DNA from: NIOZ-UU13 sp964417935
Lineage (GTDB): Bacteria; Planctomycetota; Phycisphaerae; Sedimentisphaerales; Anaerobacaceae
Direction: 5' to 3'
Assembly (NCBI GenBank): GCA_964417935.1
Contig: CAYQKF010000156.1
Location: forward strand, 1 to 11,029
DNA: 11,029 bases
Under the pieces are notes generated by a model. The model was not told the DNA's origin. It made no database searches and saw only the letters and a program-made list of their open reading frames with translations. This document shows positions 1 through 6,625 of the stretch, one piece after another; position 1 is the stretch's first letter, and each line of letters opens with the position of its first letter. Both the position numbers and the translations under genes were made by a program.

Positions 1-2665
1 CAAGGTTCACGCCCTGAGCTGCAAACTCCTGCAGGTCGATAGTCCATTCCGTCCAGGTATCTATCAACGCCGCGTCGGGATTATCGTGATAGACCACTGC
101 GCTGTCGTTGAGAGCAACATAAATCCGCTCAGCAGCATTAGATGTGTCGCCGTAGAACCACAGCGATAGTACACCAACACCTTCCTCTGTCCAATCCCGC
201 ACCGAGACCAACGTCATGGCTGCCTCAGAGTACATGAAATTGTTGTCGTAATAAAGCGGCATCGACTGAGAGCCGCCGTGAACAATCGTAGTCTCGGCAA
301 AAGGAGGTTCAGCATGACCTGCCATAGAACCATTCGTCGGGACTTCCCATCCATCTATCCACGTACTGAATATCTCGTCGGGCGGATAGTCGTTGTAGTC
401 CTCAAAATCATCTATCTCAATGAAGTCGGTTACCGAGAAGTTCCATACGTTGCCTTTGCTGATTGTCGCATCGGTATTATACTCATCGACACGCCAGTAG
501 TAAGGCCCGCCGCCCCATTCAACTTCGGGCGGAGTGTAAACAGTAACACCCTGTCGGCCTCGATATATGCCGGTCGTGTCGGATGCATCTGCATCGGCAA
601 CGGCATCTTTATCAATCCCGAAATACACATCGTGCTGAGATACATTATCTCCCGGCGACCAGCTAAGGGGCGTCGCATCTCTGATGTACAGTGTTGAGGC
701 AGGACTCGGCTTCGGGTCCCAGGCCAGGAGCAGATCGCCTCTCATGGCCTCCTGTACCTCGGCCTGTGTCAGCGCCCGGTTGTAGACACGAAGGTCGTCG
801 ATGGTACCATCAAAGCAATTCAGTCTGTTTCTGCTGGTGCCGATGATGAACTCGTTGAATAGCAGGTTGTTATCCGTGAAAGTTCCGCTGGTAGCCCAAG
901 TGCCGTTGTAGTAGTACAGTACGGTGGTACCCTCGCCGACTAGCGCCAAGTGGATCCAATCTGTGGTCACAGGGCCGAATAGTTGTGTTGTACCTCCAGG
1001 AGGGTTAGTTCGGTAATTCCCTGGGCTTGTTCCATCCACGTCAATCTGGATGCCGGAGTTGTTGGGCGTATGGCTACTGAATGTGCTCATAAGCTGCCCT
1101 TGCCCCACGGTAGCAGCCCTTGCCCACAACGCGACGGTGAAACTCGCAAAGTTCTGTGCCTGGGGTAACGAGTGGAGAACAAAGTCATCCGCGCCGTCAA
1201 ACTGCAAACCACCACCGTGATACCCATCCACCCACTGTGGGTCATTGATTAAGGTGCCGTGATGACCATGCCCCGACCAGTCAACAGCCGTCGTACTGCC
1301 GGGACCCTCGTCGAGCGTCCACCAGACAGTGAGGCTTGGATCGGTGATCGACACATCGGGCAGCGTGGTGAAGCTCCAAACCTCGCCCTTGGTCCACTGC
1401 ATGCCATCGAATACATCCACACGCCAGTAGTACGTTTTATCCAAGTCCAGAGTGCCCGGATCAAAGGTTCCCTCCTCCATGACTGGAGGAGCACCTGCCG
1501 CATTGGCTACTTCGTCAGCATTGGCTCCAAAGTACATGGCACTCATTACTGCTTTCAAGCCGAGCGTCCAGCTCAAATCGACGTTTGGATCTGCAAATAC
1601 TTCCCCATCAGCTGGGATAGCGTTGTACGCACTTTTCGGGGGGATCCAGAAGCTCCAGACCTCGCCTTTCCACGGACTGTCAGGGTGCAGGTCATTGACC
1701 TCGTCAACACGCCAGTAGTAGGTCGTGCCTGGTTGAAGCCCCTGCGGAGCAGGGAAGTCGGGGAACCCAACCACCTGGAAGTTGGCCATCGCATTGCCGA
1801 CAAAGGTCCCCTCGGCGCCCTCGTTGATATCGTCGAAGTCGGTGCCGAAGTACAGATCGTGAGAAACCGCAAAATCTCCCGCCCTCCAGGAAAGCCTGGT
1901 CCACGTCTCTTCGTACTGGGAACCGTCTTCCGGTGTAGGACCTATCGCCAAGGGGAATCCCCCTTCGACCCCTTCCATAACAACCTGAAGGTCATCTTCC
2001 GTCAGCGCCCGGCTGTAGATGCGTATGTCATCAACGGCGCCATCCATAAAGGTATCTATACCCTTGCCACAACCGATAAGGAAGACCCCCTCGCAGTCTT
2101 CCATGCTGTCCTGGCGGGGATTTCCCGCCGGCTCACCGTTCACATACATCTGAATGCTGTCGGCGCCTCCACCTTCCGTTACAACCACCGCAGCGTGATA
2201 CCATTCTTTAGCTTCCACGATGATCCCTGATGAGGTCCATGCTCCACCAACGTATGACCTAATGACGTTGTCATTAGTACTTTCGCCAATGGTAAGCCAC
2301 GATCTGCCCGGTCCATTCAAATCTCCCTGCTGAAATACTATCTGCTTTTTGTCAATTTCATCCGTGTTGACCCATAAGGTGAGCGTAAAATCACCGCGGT
2401 TGAAGACTCTCAGGCTTTCGCTGAAAGGGATTTGAACGTAGTCCGATGATCCGTCGAAATGCAGCGCACCGCCTATCTTCCCGGCCTCCCACTGTGGGTC
2501 GCCGTTAATGGTGCCGTGGTTTTCGTTGCCACTTGAGTCATAGGCGGTGGTGCCAGAAGTCTCATCGAGCCTCCACCAGCCGACGAGGTCTGCTTTAGTT
2601 GAGCTTGTCAACACCAAACTCAGCAGCAAAACAAAAGAGACAAAATAAATCATTTTCCTGCACAT
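1..2665 (-). CDS. Secreted two-LamG, Fn3-like multidomain protein (C-terminus outside window)
   Basis: The frame is open from the ATG at 2665 to the window edge, giving 888 codons with no stop. Residues 1-25 form a signal peptide (MCRK, a long hydrophobic stretch, then STKA before DLVGWW). Modules in order: LamG/concanavalin-like 1 (about 26-232, WWRLDE, DSSGN.NHG, closing VDDIRIYSRALTEDD), two Fn3-like repeats (about 235-433, each ending TYYWRVD...G.VWSF), LamG 2 (about 441-643), a third Fn3-like repeat (about 648-743), and a C-terminal beta-type module starting near DDFEDYNDY (744). The paralogue at 7234 ends 36 residues beyond this point, so only about that much is probably missing. No catalytic motif is visible; a glycan-binding or structural role outside the cell is inferred. 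A weak ribosome binding site (AGAGGA) precedes the start. Confidence 0.93.
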   Translation of the reverse strand, partial: MCRKMIYFVSFVLLLSLVLTSSTKADLVGWWRLDETSGTTAYDSSGNENHGTINGDPQWEAGKIGGALHFDGSSDYVQIPFSESLRVFNRGDFTLTLWVNTDEIDKKQIVFQQGDLNGPGRSWLTIGESTNDNVIRSYVGGAWTSSGIIVEAKEWYHAAVVVTEGGGADSIQMYVNGEPAGNPRQDSMEDCEGVFLIGCGKGIDTFMDGAVDDIRIYSRALTEDDLQVVMEGVEGGFPLAIGPTPEDGSQYEETWTRLSWRAGDFAVSHDLYFGTDFDDINEGAEGTFVGNAMANFQVVGFPDFPAPQGLQPGTTYYWRVDEVNDLHPDSPWKGEVWSFWIPPKSAYNAIPADGEVFADPNVDLSWTLGLKAVMSAMYFGANADEVANAAGAPPVMEEGTFDPGTLDLDKTYYWRVDVFDGMQWTKGEVWSFTTLPDVSITDPSLTVWWTLDEGPGSTTAVDWSGHGHHGTLINDPQWVDGYHGGGLQFDGADDFVLHSLPQAQNFASFTVALWARAATVGQGQLMSTFSSHTPNNSGIQIDVDGTSPGNYRTNPPGGTTQLFGPVTTDWIHLALVGEGTTVLYYYNGTWATSGTFTDNNLLFNEFIIGTSRNRLNCFDGTIDDLRVYNRALTQAEVQEAMRGDLLLAWDPKPSPASTLYIRDATPLSWSPGDNVSQHDVYFGIDKDAVADADASDTTGIYRGRQGVTVYTPPEVEWGGGPYYWRVDEYNTDATISKGNVWNFSVTDFIEIDDFEDYNDYPPDEIFSTWIDGWEVPTNGSMAGHAEPPFAETTIVHGGSQSMPLYYDNNFMYSEAAMTLVSVRDWTEEGVGVLSLWFYGDTSNAAERIYVALNDSAVVYHDNPDAALIDTWTEWTIDLQEFAAQGVNL

Positions 2666-2670
2666 AATAG

Positions 2671-2675
2671 TCCTC
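2671..2675 (-). promoter_or_regulatory. Ribosome binding site shared by the LamG genes
   Basis: GAGGACTATTATG precedes and includes this start, and the same string recurs at the LamG starts at 7234 and 10181. The shared start cassette supports the choice of ATG at 2665. Here the Shine-Dalgarno core is the weakest of the three (AGAGGA rather than AAGGAGGA). Confidence 0.7.
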
Positions 2676-2727
2676 TTTTAAAAAATAGATATGGGGGATT
2701 AATTGAAACGTAAAATATTCCCACTGC

Positions 2728-2761
2728 GAAGCACAAAGTTCACATTACAACTTTGTGCTTC
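2728..2761 (-). repeat. Perfect 13-bp hairpin in the LamG leader
   Basis: GAAGCACAAAGTT at 2728-2740 is the exact inverse complement of 2749-2761, with an 8-nt loop. It lies about 60 bp upstream of the LamG start and overlaps the second half of a short leader ORF. It has no T-run and so is not a standard terminator. A related leader at 6725-6790 keeps the distal arm (ACTTTGTG.TTCGC) but not the pairing arm, so the full hairpin is specific to this copy. Confidence 0.75.
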
Positions 2762-2772
2762 ACACAATACAT
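2740..2772 (-). CDS. Possible 10-residue leader peptide
   Basis: A strong Shine-Dalgarno sequence (AAGGAGGAG, 2778-2786) lies 5 nt before an ATG that opens the ORF MYCVKHKVVM and stop. The stop falls inside the 13-bp hairpin, an arrangement that would suit translational attenuation of the LamG gene downstream. It could equally be a relic: the homologous site at 6711-6730 has the same Shine-Dalgarno but ATG followed at once by TGA. Function is unproven. Confidence 0.3.
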   Translation of the reverse strand: MYCVKHKVVM

Positions 2773-2790
2773 AATAACTCCTCCTTATAG

Positions 2791-2806
2791 CAAAAAAACT
2801 ATAGAG
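2791..2806. repeat. Direct repeat flanking element A (left)
   Basis: This segment, core AAAAAACTATA, matches 2980-2995 at 14 of 16 positions in the same orientation on the other side of the element. That is the pattern of an aged target-site duplication. Confidence 0.6.
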
Positions 2807-2979
2807 CCTTCTGCAAAATCGAGGTTAGGCATACTTTGAAAAGAAAAAATTGTCTTTTAATTTTTTTCTTTTCAAACGATAAATTATTACTCAGTAAACA
2901 TTTATTTGATCATTTAAGAAAACCAAAAAACCTGATTTTCCTAAATAATATATGCCTAACCTCTATTTTGCATAACTCT
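2807..2979 (-). mobile_element. MITE-like hairpin element, copy A
   Basis: The ends are 25-bp inverted repeats (2809-2833 and 2951-2975, 23/25 matching) with the core AGGTTAGGCATA. Two internal hairpins follow: TTTGAAAAGAAAAAA at 2835-2849 pairs perfectly with 2862-2876, and 2912-2922 pairs with 2936-2946 (10/11). The reverse complement aligns along its length with the element at 7030-7204. Imperfect 16-bp direct repeats flank it. There is no room for a transposase, so it would be non-autonomous and moved in trans. It lies in the leader of the minus-strand LamG gene. I do not recognise the insertion-sequence family. A structured RNA is the alternative reading. Confidence 0.75.
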
Positions 2980-2995
2980 CGAAAAAACTATAAAG
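2980..2995. repeat. Direct repeat flanking element A (right)
   Basis: Partner of 2791-2806, 14/16 identical. The related leader near 6690-6710 has a single version of this A/T-run segment, as expected for an empty site. Confidence 0.6.
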
Positions 2996-3063
2996 AATCC
3001 ACAAGCCAGAAGCCCACAATCCACAAATACACGGCTCCACTGGCATATATTCCATCCATTATA

Positions 3064-3093
3064 TTTATACCAAATTGGCCGTCTTTGGGTCAA
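3064..3093 (-). promoter_or_regulatory. Sigma-70-type promoter for the minus-strand LamG gene
   Basis: On the minus strand, TTGACC (3093-3088) and TATAAA (3069-3064) are separated by 18 bp. Transcription would start near 3057 and give a leader of about 390 nt that carries element A. An aligned promoter, TTGACG-18-TATAAA, lies at 6596-6625. Confidence 0.65.
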
Positions 3094-3215
3094 GTAAAAA
3101 ATAATTATGCTGAACCGCCCTTTTGCATCCATCTTTTTCATCTCCACAGCGCCCTTAATAGCAGCGAAAAGCCGATTCTGGGATAATTTTGTTAATATTT
3201 TTTCCGGTTTTTACA

Positions 3216-3244
3216 TTGCAGGAAACGCCGATTTGATGTATAAT
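3216..3244 (+). promoter_or_regulatory. Sigma-70-type promoter for the pseudopilin gene
   Basis: TTGCAG (3216-3221), a 17-bp spacer, then a perfect TATAAT (3239-3244). It sits about 110 bp before the pseudopilin ATG and outside the 921-bp repeat unit. The second copy would therefore depend on read-through or on another promoter. Confidence 0.65.
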
Positions 3245-3291
3245 ATTGTTGAAAAATAGCGCTGAGAGTGTACGGAAATACGAAACTCAGG

Positions 3292-4212
3292 GAACAGAAC
3301 GTTCATTCTGCGCATCAATATATAAAATGTAGATAGAAACGGAAGGTGGTTATATGAACAAATCAAGAGGGTTCACGTTAATAGAGTTATTGGTTGTAAT
3401 TGCCATTATTGCCTTATTGATGGCGATATTGATGCCGGCACTCAATCGGGCAAAGAAACAGGCAAGATCAGCCGGTTGTAAGATGAACCTGCACTCATGG
3501 AGTTCTATCTGGGCGATGTATTGCCAAGATAACGACGGCTATTTCTGTGAGGAACAGAGGAATGTCGGGTGGCCGCGTGGAAATTGGGTAGTGACGCTGC
3601 GGTCTTTGTACCGGACAAAAGCGGGTATTCTCATATGCCCGATGGCCAAGAAACGGCTGGCCAGCGGGGCAAGCCTGGTAAACTATGGCGGTCCGTTTAA
3701 GACCTACATCATGGGGTCAGGTGGAGCAGATAACCGTCAGGAAGAAGGCAGCTATGGGATAAATTGCTGGATTTTTAATTCACGGCCAGGGCAGACGGAG
3801 ATTCAGAGCCGTCCGGTTGAATTCAATTGGAAGACCACCGATGTTAAAGGCGGAAACCAGATACCCATTTTTGCCGATACCATGTGGAGGGGAGGCGGGC
3901 CTTTCTATATGAACGGCAGTTCCGGGTCAGACCGAATCACTCCTCCTGAATTTAGTGGTCAGTGGTTGAGCGCTGCCCATGAAATGAAGCATTTCTGCAT
4001 CGACAGACACAATGGGTCTAACAATCACCTTTTCATGGATTGGTCTGTGAGAAAGGTGGACATTAAGGAGCTGTGGAAACTTAAATGGCATCGGCAGTAC
4101 AACATAAACGGCTTCTGGTCAATGGCAGGTGGGGCTCAGCCGAGTGATTGGCCACATTGGATGAGGAACTTTAAAGAATACTAAAAGAATTGCTTGGTCT
4201 CTTAAGTTCGTT
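3292..4212 (+). repeat. Tandem duplication unit 1 (921 bp) containing the pseudopilin gene
   Basis: The sequence from GAACAGAAC at 3292 to 3346 recurs exactly at 4213-4267. The sequence 4138-4212 recurs at 4368-4442 with three mismatches. The unit length is therefore 921 bp and includes the ribosome binding site and the whole gene. The junction motif GAACAGAAC appears a third time at 4443-4451, where the similarity ends. Confidence 0.9.
3354..4184 (+). CDS. Type II secretion / type IV pilus-like pseudopilin with H-X9-D motif
   Basis: A 276-aa prepilin. The prepilin peptidase site is RG|FTLIE, with cleavage after G6 and the conserved glutamate at mature position +5, followed by a hydrophobic helix to about residue 27 that anchors and assembles the subunit. 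Near the C-terminus, RHNGSNNHLFMDW (H219, D229) fits the H-X9-DG processing-associated motif, with W in place of the usual G. The tail is rich in tryptophan (ELWKLKWHR, DWPHWMRNF), as in planctomycete families of this type. A GGAAGGTGG ribosome binding site precedes the ATG. The protein would sit in the inner membrane or in a pseudopilus. No secretion-machinery genes are nearby, so its partner apparatus is unknown. The gene is tandemly duplicated. Confidence 0.93.
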   Translation: MNKSRGFTLIELLVVIAIIALLMAILMPALNRAKKQARSAGCKMNLHSWSSIWAMYCQDNDGYFCEEQRNVGWPRGNWVVTLRSLYRTKAGILICPMAKKRLASGASLVNYGGPFKTYIMGSGGADNRQEEGSYGINCWIFNSRPGQTEIQSRPVEFNWKTTDVKGGNQIPIFADTMWRGGGPFYMNGSSGSDRITPPEFSGQWLSAAHEMKHFCIDRHNGSNNHLFMDWSVRKVDIKELWKLKWHRQYNINGFWSMAGGAQPSDWPHWMRNFKEY

Positions 4213-4267
4213 GAACAGAACGTTCATTCTGCGCATCAATATATAAAATGTAGATAGAAACGGAAGG

Positions 4268-4367
4268 NNNNNNNNNNNNNNNNNNNNNNNNNNNNNNNNN
4301 NNNNNNNNNNNNNNNNNNNNNNNNNNNNNNNNNNNNNNNNNNNNNNNNNNNNNNNNNNNNNNNNNNN
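4268..4367. other. Assembly gap of 100 Ns inside pseudopilin copy 2
   Basis: Exactly 100 Ns, the usual placeholder for a gap of unknown size. The left flank equals the sequence upstream of the first pseudopilin and the right flank equals its 3' end. The corresponding stretch of copy 1 is 3347-4137, so about 791 bp rather than 100 is expected to be missing if there are two copies. Confidence 0.95.
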
Positions 4368-4414
4368 AGCCGAGTGATTGGCCACATTGGATGAGGAACT
4401 TTAAAGAATACTAA
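4368..4414 (+). CDS. C-terminal remnant of second pseudopilin copy (5' part in gap)
   Basis: After the last two bases of a split codon, this reads PSDWPHWMRNFKEY and stop, identical to the end of the 3354-4184 product. The matching ribosome binding site region appears just before the gap (4261-4267). An intact second gene of about 276 codons is likely, but the sequence cannot show whether it is intact or how many copies there are. Confidence 0.8.
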
Positions 4415-4547
4415 AAGAATTGTTCGGTCTCTTACGTTCGTTGAACAGAACAAGCTATTTAACCTTTTGCCAAACAGAAACAAGCAAGAACTCTGCAAGC
4501 AAGGTTCTGAAAAAAAGTCTCACAATCGCCAGGACTATAAGATAGAA

Positions 4548-5507
4548 TCAGACACTTATATGGCACAAGACCGCCAGTGCCCAAAGCAGGTCTTTTTTAG
4601 CGATGACCTTAGTTTCGTACCTTTCATTTATTGGTATCAGATGTACATCTGTCTGGGTTGTTCTTATGAGCTTGCAGGTAACCCCTATTTGATTTGCAAT
4701 ACGAGCAATGCTAATTTGCCCCTGCGCCGCCGGCACCGAGGGACTTAATATCACAACGTCGCCGTCGTTTATCCTTGGTGACATACTGTCGCCATCCACA
4801 TGCAGCGCAAAACTGTCAGGAAACAGCTTATGAATCTCTTCGCACTGTACAAACTCGACTATCTGTTCCTGCCCTTGCCCACAAACCTGAATAAGATTAG
4901 CCTGCTGTTTTTTGATGCTGTCCACCAGAGGTCTTGCCTGCAAATCAACCGACACCGTACCATCCAGAGAACCAACAATCTCTTTGCCGATGTGCTTTTT
5001 CACCAGCTCATCGAGTTCGGTAACAGCTTGTTTGGGCTCGGGCAAAAATGTCTGTTCCCAAAAATGAACCATCCCCGCCGCGGTTCGACCAAGCACAGGG
5101 ATCCACCCCGGCCGAGCCGGTCTGGACGGCAGAACCATAGAGCGAAATCCTCCTTCAATACTTTTTTGCTCGCATAATAGCTCAATAAAAGCCAAAACCG
5201 CTTCGGTCAACTCAGGATTGTCTGTAAACAACTTGTTCAACCTTTGCAAAATTTCGCTATTTGGCCCAAATGCGAATTTTTTTTTAGTTCTGCGACCCGT
5301 CAGCAACCAATCCAAATCTGCTCCTGTAACCTCACATATCTTCAGCAGAATCTCAATTGGAGGAATTCTGTTGTTTTCGTAATAGCTGTATGTAGAAGGA
5401 CTTATGTTTAAATCGCGGGCAAATTTGCTTTTTCCCCTTCTGCCTGCATATTGCTCACGCAGGAGCCGAATTCGCTCGATTATCGCATTTGCGTCATTTA
5501 TCTTCAT
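4548..5507 (-). CDS. XRE-family repressor with S24 (LexA/CI-like) self-cleavage domain
   Basis: A 319-aa protein. Residues 8-70 form a helix-turn-helix (recognition region around ISPSTYSYYENNRIPPIEIL, then GADLDWLLTG). The C-terminal half is an S24 peptidase: likely Ala-Gly cleavage site in GRTAAGM (A144-G145), serine in DGDSMSPRINDGD (S241) and lysine in TCKLI (K279). The serine-lysine spacing of 38 is close to LexA's 37. Family knowledge predicts a DNA-bound repressor that inactivates itself on RecA activation. Cleavage site to serine is 97 residues, far longer than about 34 in LexA, so there is an insertion. The start at 5507 lacks a clear Shine-Dalgarno and an in-frame stop lies four codons upstream, so no longer form exists. 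Divergent from the small gene at 5635. Nothing else in the window is phage-like. Confidence 0.9.
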   Translation of the reverse strand: MKINDANAIIERIRLLREQYAGRRGKSKFARDLNISPSTYSYYENNRIPPIEILLKICEVTGADLDWLLTGRRTKKKFAFGPNSEILQRLNKLFTDNPELTEAVLAFIELLCEQKSIEGGFRSMVLPSRPARPGWIPVLGRTAAGMVHFWEQTFLPEPKQAVTELDELVKKHIGKEIVGSLDGTVSVDLQARPLVDSIKKQQANLIQVCGQGQEQIVEFVQCEEIHKLFPDSFALHVDGDSMSPRINDGDVVILSPSVPAAQGQISIARIANQIGVTCKLIRTTQTDVHLIPINERYETKVIAKKDLLWALAVLCHISV

Positions 5508-5634
5508 AATATTACGCTATTGTGAATAATACAGTTGCATTTTCTCGTAATCGTGTTAATATTTCGACGGTGAATCTAAAGTAACTTATTTTAGACCCAA
5601 ATATGAATTTGTCAAGAAAGGAATTGCAAATAAA
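5508..5634. promoter_or_regulatory. Divergent control region with candidate operators
   Basis: This 127-bp gap separates the repressor start from the small basic gene. It contains a perfect inverted repeat, TCTAAA-9-TTTAGA (5575-5595), just downstream of a plus-strand promoter, and a weaker TATTA-12-TAATA pair (5510-5531) abutting the repressor start. Repressors of this class usually bind such sites in their own divergent promoter, so these are candidate operators by inference. Confidence 0.5.
5535..5562 (+). promoter_or_regulatory. Promoter for the small basic gene
   Basis: TTGCAT (5535-5540), a 16-bp spacer and TAATAT (5557-5562). Transcription would begin near 5569, immediately before the TCTAAA/TTTAGA inverted repeat, a position where a bound repressor could block it. 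Confidence 0.5.
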
Positions 5635-5823
5635 ATGGCAAAATCCACAAGAAAAAAGGCAAAAAGGGCAACATCATCGAAGAAAACAAAAAAAATGGAA
5701 AAATTTACAAATAAGCAATCAAAAGCAGCGGAATACGTAGGCCACCTTTTGGAATTACATAAGCTGCAAGGCGCAATATTGACCCACCTGTACGAAGAAG
5801 TGAAGTTTAGTGAAAGTCAATAG
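5635..5823 (+). CDS. Small lysine-rich protein of unknown function (62 aa)
   Basis: The first 30 residues are strongly basic (MAKSTRKKAKRATSSKKTKK...), suggesting nucleic-acid binding or an unstructured tail. Residues 30-60 look helical and amphipathic (AAEYVGHLLELHKLQGAILTHLYEEV). AAAGGA lies about 12 nt before the ATG. It is transcribed away from the S24 repressor behind its own promoter, the position that cro-like or accessory genes occupy beside CI-type repressors. I do not recognise the family and claim no function. It is likely real because of the promoter, the ribosome binding site and the coherent composition. Confidence 0.65.
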   Translation: MAKSTRKKAKRATSSKKTKKMEKFTNKQSKAAEYVGHLLELHKLQGAILTHLYEEVKFSESQ

Positions 5824-6109
5824 CGTCTCCGTGAGAACCCTGCTTGTATTTTTGGCCAGGGCCTTTCAGGGCAAGAGGTTAAGAGCTTTCGAATCAAACA
5901 GAGTAGAGAGGAAGGCAGCCTGTAAAAAGTTCAGGGCGAAAAACCAGAGGATTATTTTACGTAAAAGCGAATGTTTTGCCCCAGATGTTGTGTCCGCTAT
6001 TGAAAGCGAATTGGTTCCACCTATACCTGGGAGGGCTTTCGGGATAGGCAGAATCTCACGAGCGTTTGAACCTGCCGGAGGGCGGATCTTCACTTACATT
6101 TCTACATAG
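5810..6109 (+). CDS. Doubtful 99-aa ORF overlapping the small basic gene
   Basis: A GTG-start ORF that overlaps the end of the preceding gene by 14 nt, which would allow translational coupling. It has many basic residues and no motif I recognise. An equally open frame runs on the opposite strand at 5866-6093, so the openness may be chance. No good Shine-Dalgarno is visible. I list it only as a possibility. Confidence 0.18.
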   Translation: MKVNSVSVRTLLVFLARAFQGKRLRAFESNRVERKAACKKFRAKNQRIILRKSECFAPDVVSAIESELVPPIPGRAFGIGRISRAFEPAGGRIFTYIST

Positions 6110-6595
6110 TTTTTAAGACCTTTTGTGAAATATTTTATAAGTCCCTACTGCGCAAATGGATACGAAGCTTTTGCATGGAGAATTCATACAAGAGCTATCC
6201 ACAACCTTTGGGACGGTAATAAAATTTGTAAAAATGCACGTTTTTTAAGCAAAACTGAAAGGGAGTAGTTGAGGGACTTGATTTTTCGGCTGGGTGTTGG
6301 GAACGGAAAGTAACGAGAGTAAGCAGTAATGAGATGGAAGAGGACTTTTCGATTGATACCGCCGCAGGCGAATCTACGATACGCCTGTTGGAAGTCCGTC
6401 GATGCGGCGCCGGATGACGCACTTATGTATCCATATTGATTATTTGGGGAGAGATTGCCTTGCTTTGCGAAGTACTTACTACTCTGTGAAGAATGAATTG
6501 CTGATTTTATTTTAATGGCGTTGATAGGACATGAATAATATCCTTCTTGTGATTATACGATTTTCACTTCCCATCCAAAAAAAGCAGTTTTTTTC
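6110..6595. other. Intergenic stretch with no supported gene
   Basis: About 490 bp with only short, unconvincing ORFs on either strand. I saw no RNA gene, array or strong repeat. It ends in an A/T-rich run that leads into the promoter at 6596. Confidence 0.5.
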
Positions 6596-6625
6596 TTGAC
6601 GCGAACATGGGGGATTTAGTATAAA
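6596..6625 (+). promoter_or_regulatory. Sigma-70-type promoter upstream of the second LamG gene
   Basis: TTGACG (6596-6601), an 18-bp spacer, TATAAA (6620-6625). It aligns with the minus-strand promoter at 3064-3093, including the T-run and C before TTGAC. If it drives the gene at 7234, the leader is about 600 nt. Confidence 0.6.

Larger units (their letters stand above)
4213..4442 (+). repeat. Tandem duplication unit 2, mostly hidden by the gap
   Basis: The visible parts are the first 55 bp (4213-4267, identical to unit 1) and the last 75 bp (4368-4442). The end carries three substitutions relative to unit 1 (GCTTGG to GTTCGG, AAG to ACG). It is therefore a separate genomic copy and not the same read end repeated. 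Confidence 0.88.

Noticed and set aside
1259..2230. A 323-codon open frame on the plus strand
   Set aside because: It is antisense to the minus-strand LamG gene, whose translation shows clear signal peptide, LamG and Fn3-like motifs. The plus reading has no recognisable domain.
2777..3000. Elements A and B as CRISPR arrays
   Set aside because: They are single inverted-repeat elements with hairpins. There are no regularly spaced direct repeats and no cas genes.
4206..4225. GTTC/GAAC palindromes at the tandem repeat junctions, like SOS boxes, near a LexA-like gene
   Set aside because: The order GTTC-3-GAAC and the bare GAACGTTC do not match the standard LexA box spacing. They are simply the ends of the 921-bp repeat unit.
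4202..4498. Minus-strand frame running through the N gap
   Set aside because: Its openness depends on the run of Ns. Both flanks belong to the plus-strand pseudopilin duplication.
4489..4515. AGAAC...GTTCT inverted repeat near the end of the repressor gene as a terminator
   Set aside because: The adjacent A-run lies on the wrong side for a T-run after the stem on the strand that would need it, and the loop is long.
5866..6093. 75-codon minus-strand frame
   Set aside because: No start signal or known motif. It competes with an equally weak plus-strand frame, so there is no basis to choose either.
6196..6204. TATCCACA, resembling a DnaA box
   Set aside because: A single near-match with no cluster, no A/T unwinding region and no replication genes. 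It does not support an origin.
6195..6422. 75-codon minus-strand frame and a 27-codon plus ORF at 6334-6417
   Set aside because: Neither has a Shine-Dalgarno, a promoter or a recognisable family, and their composition looks like chance.
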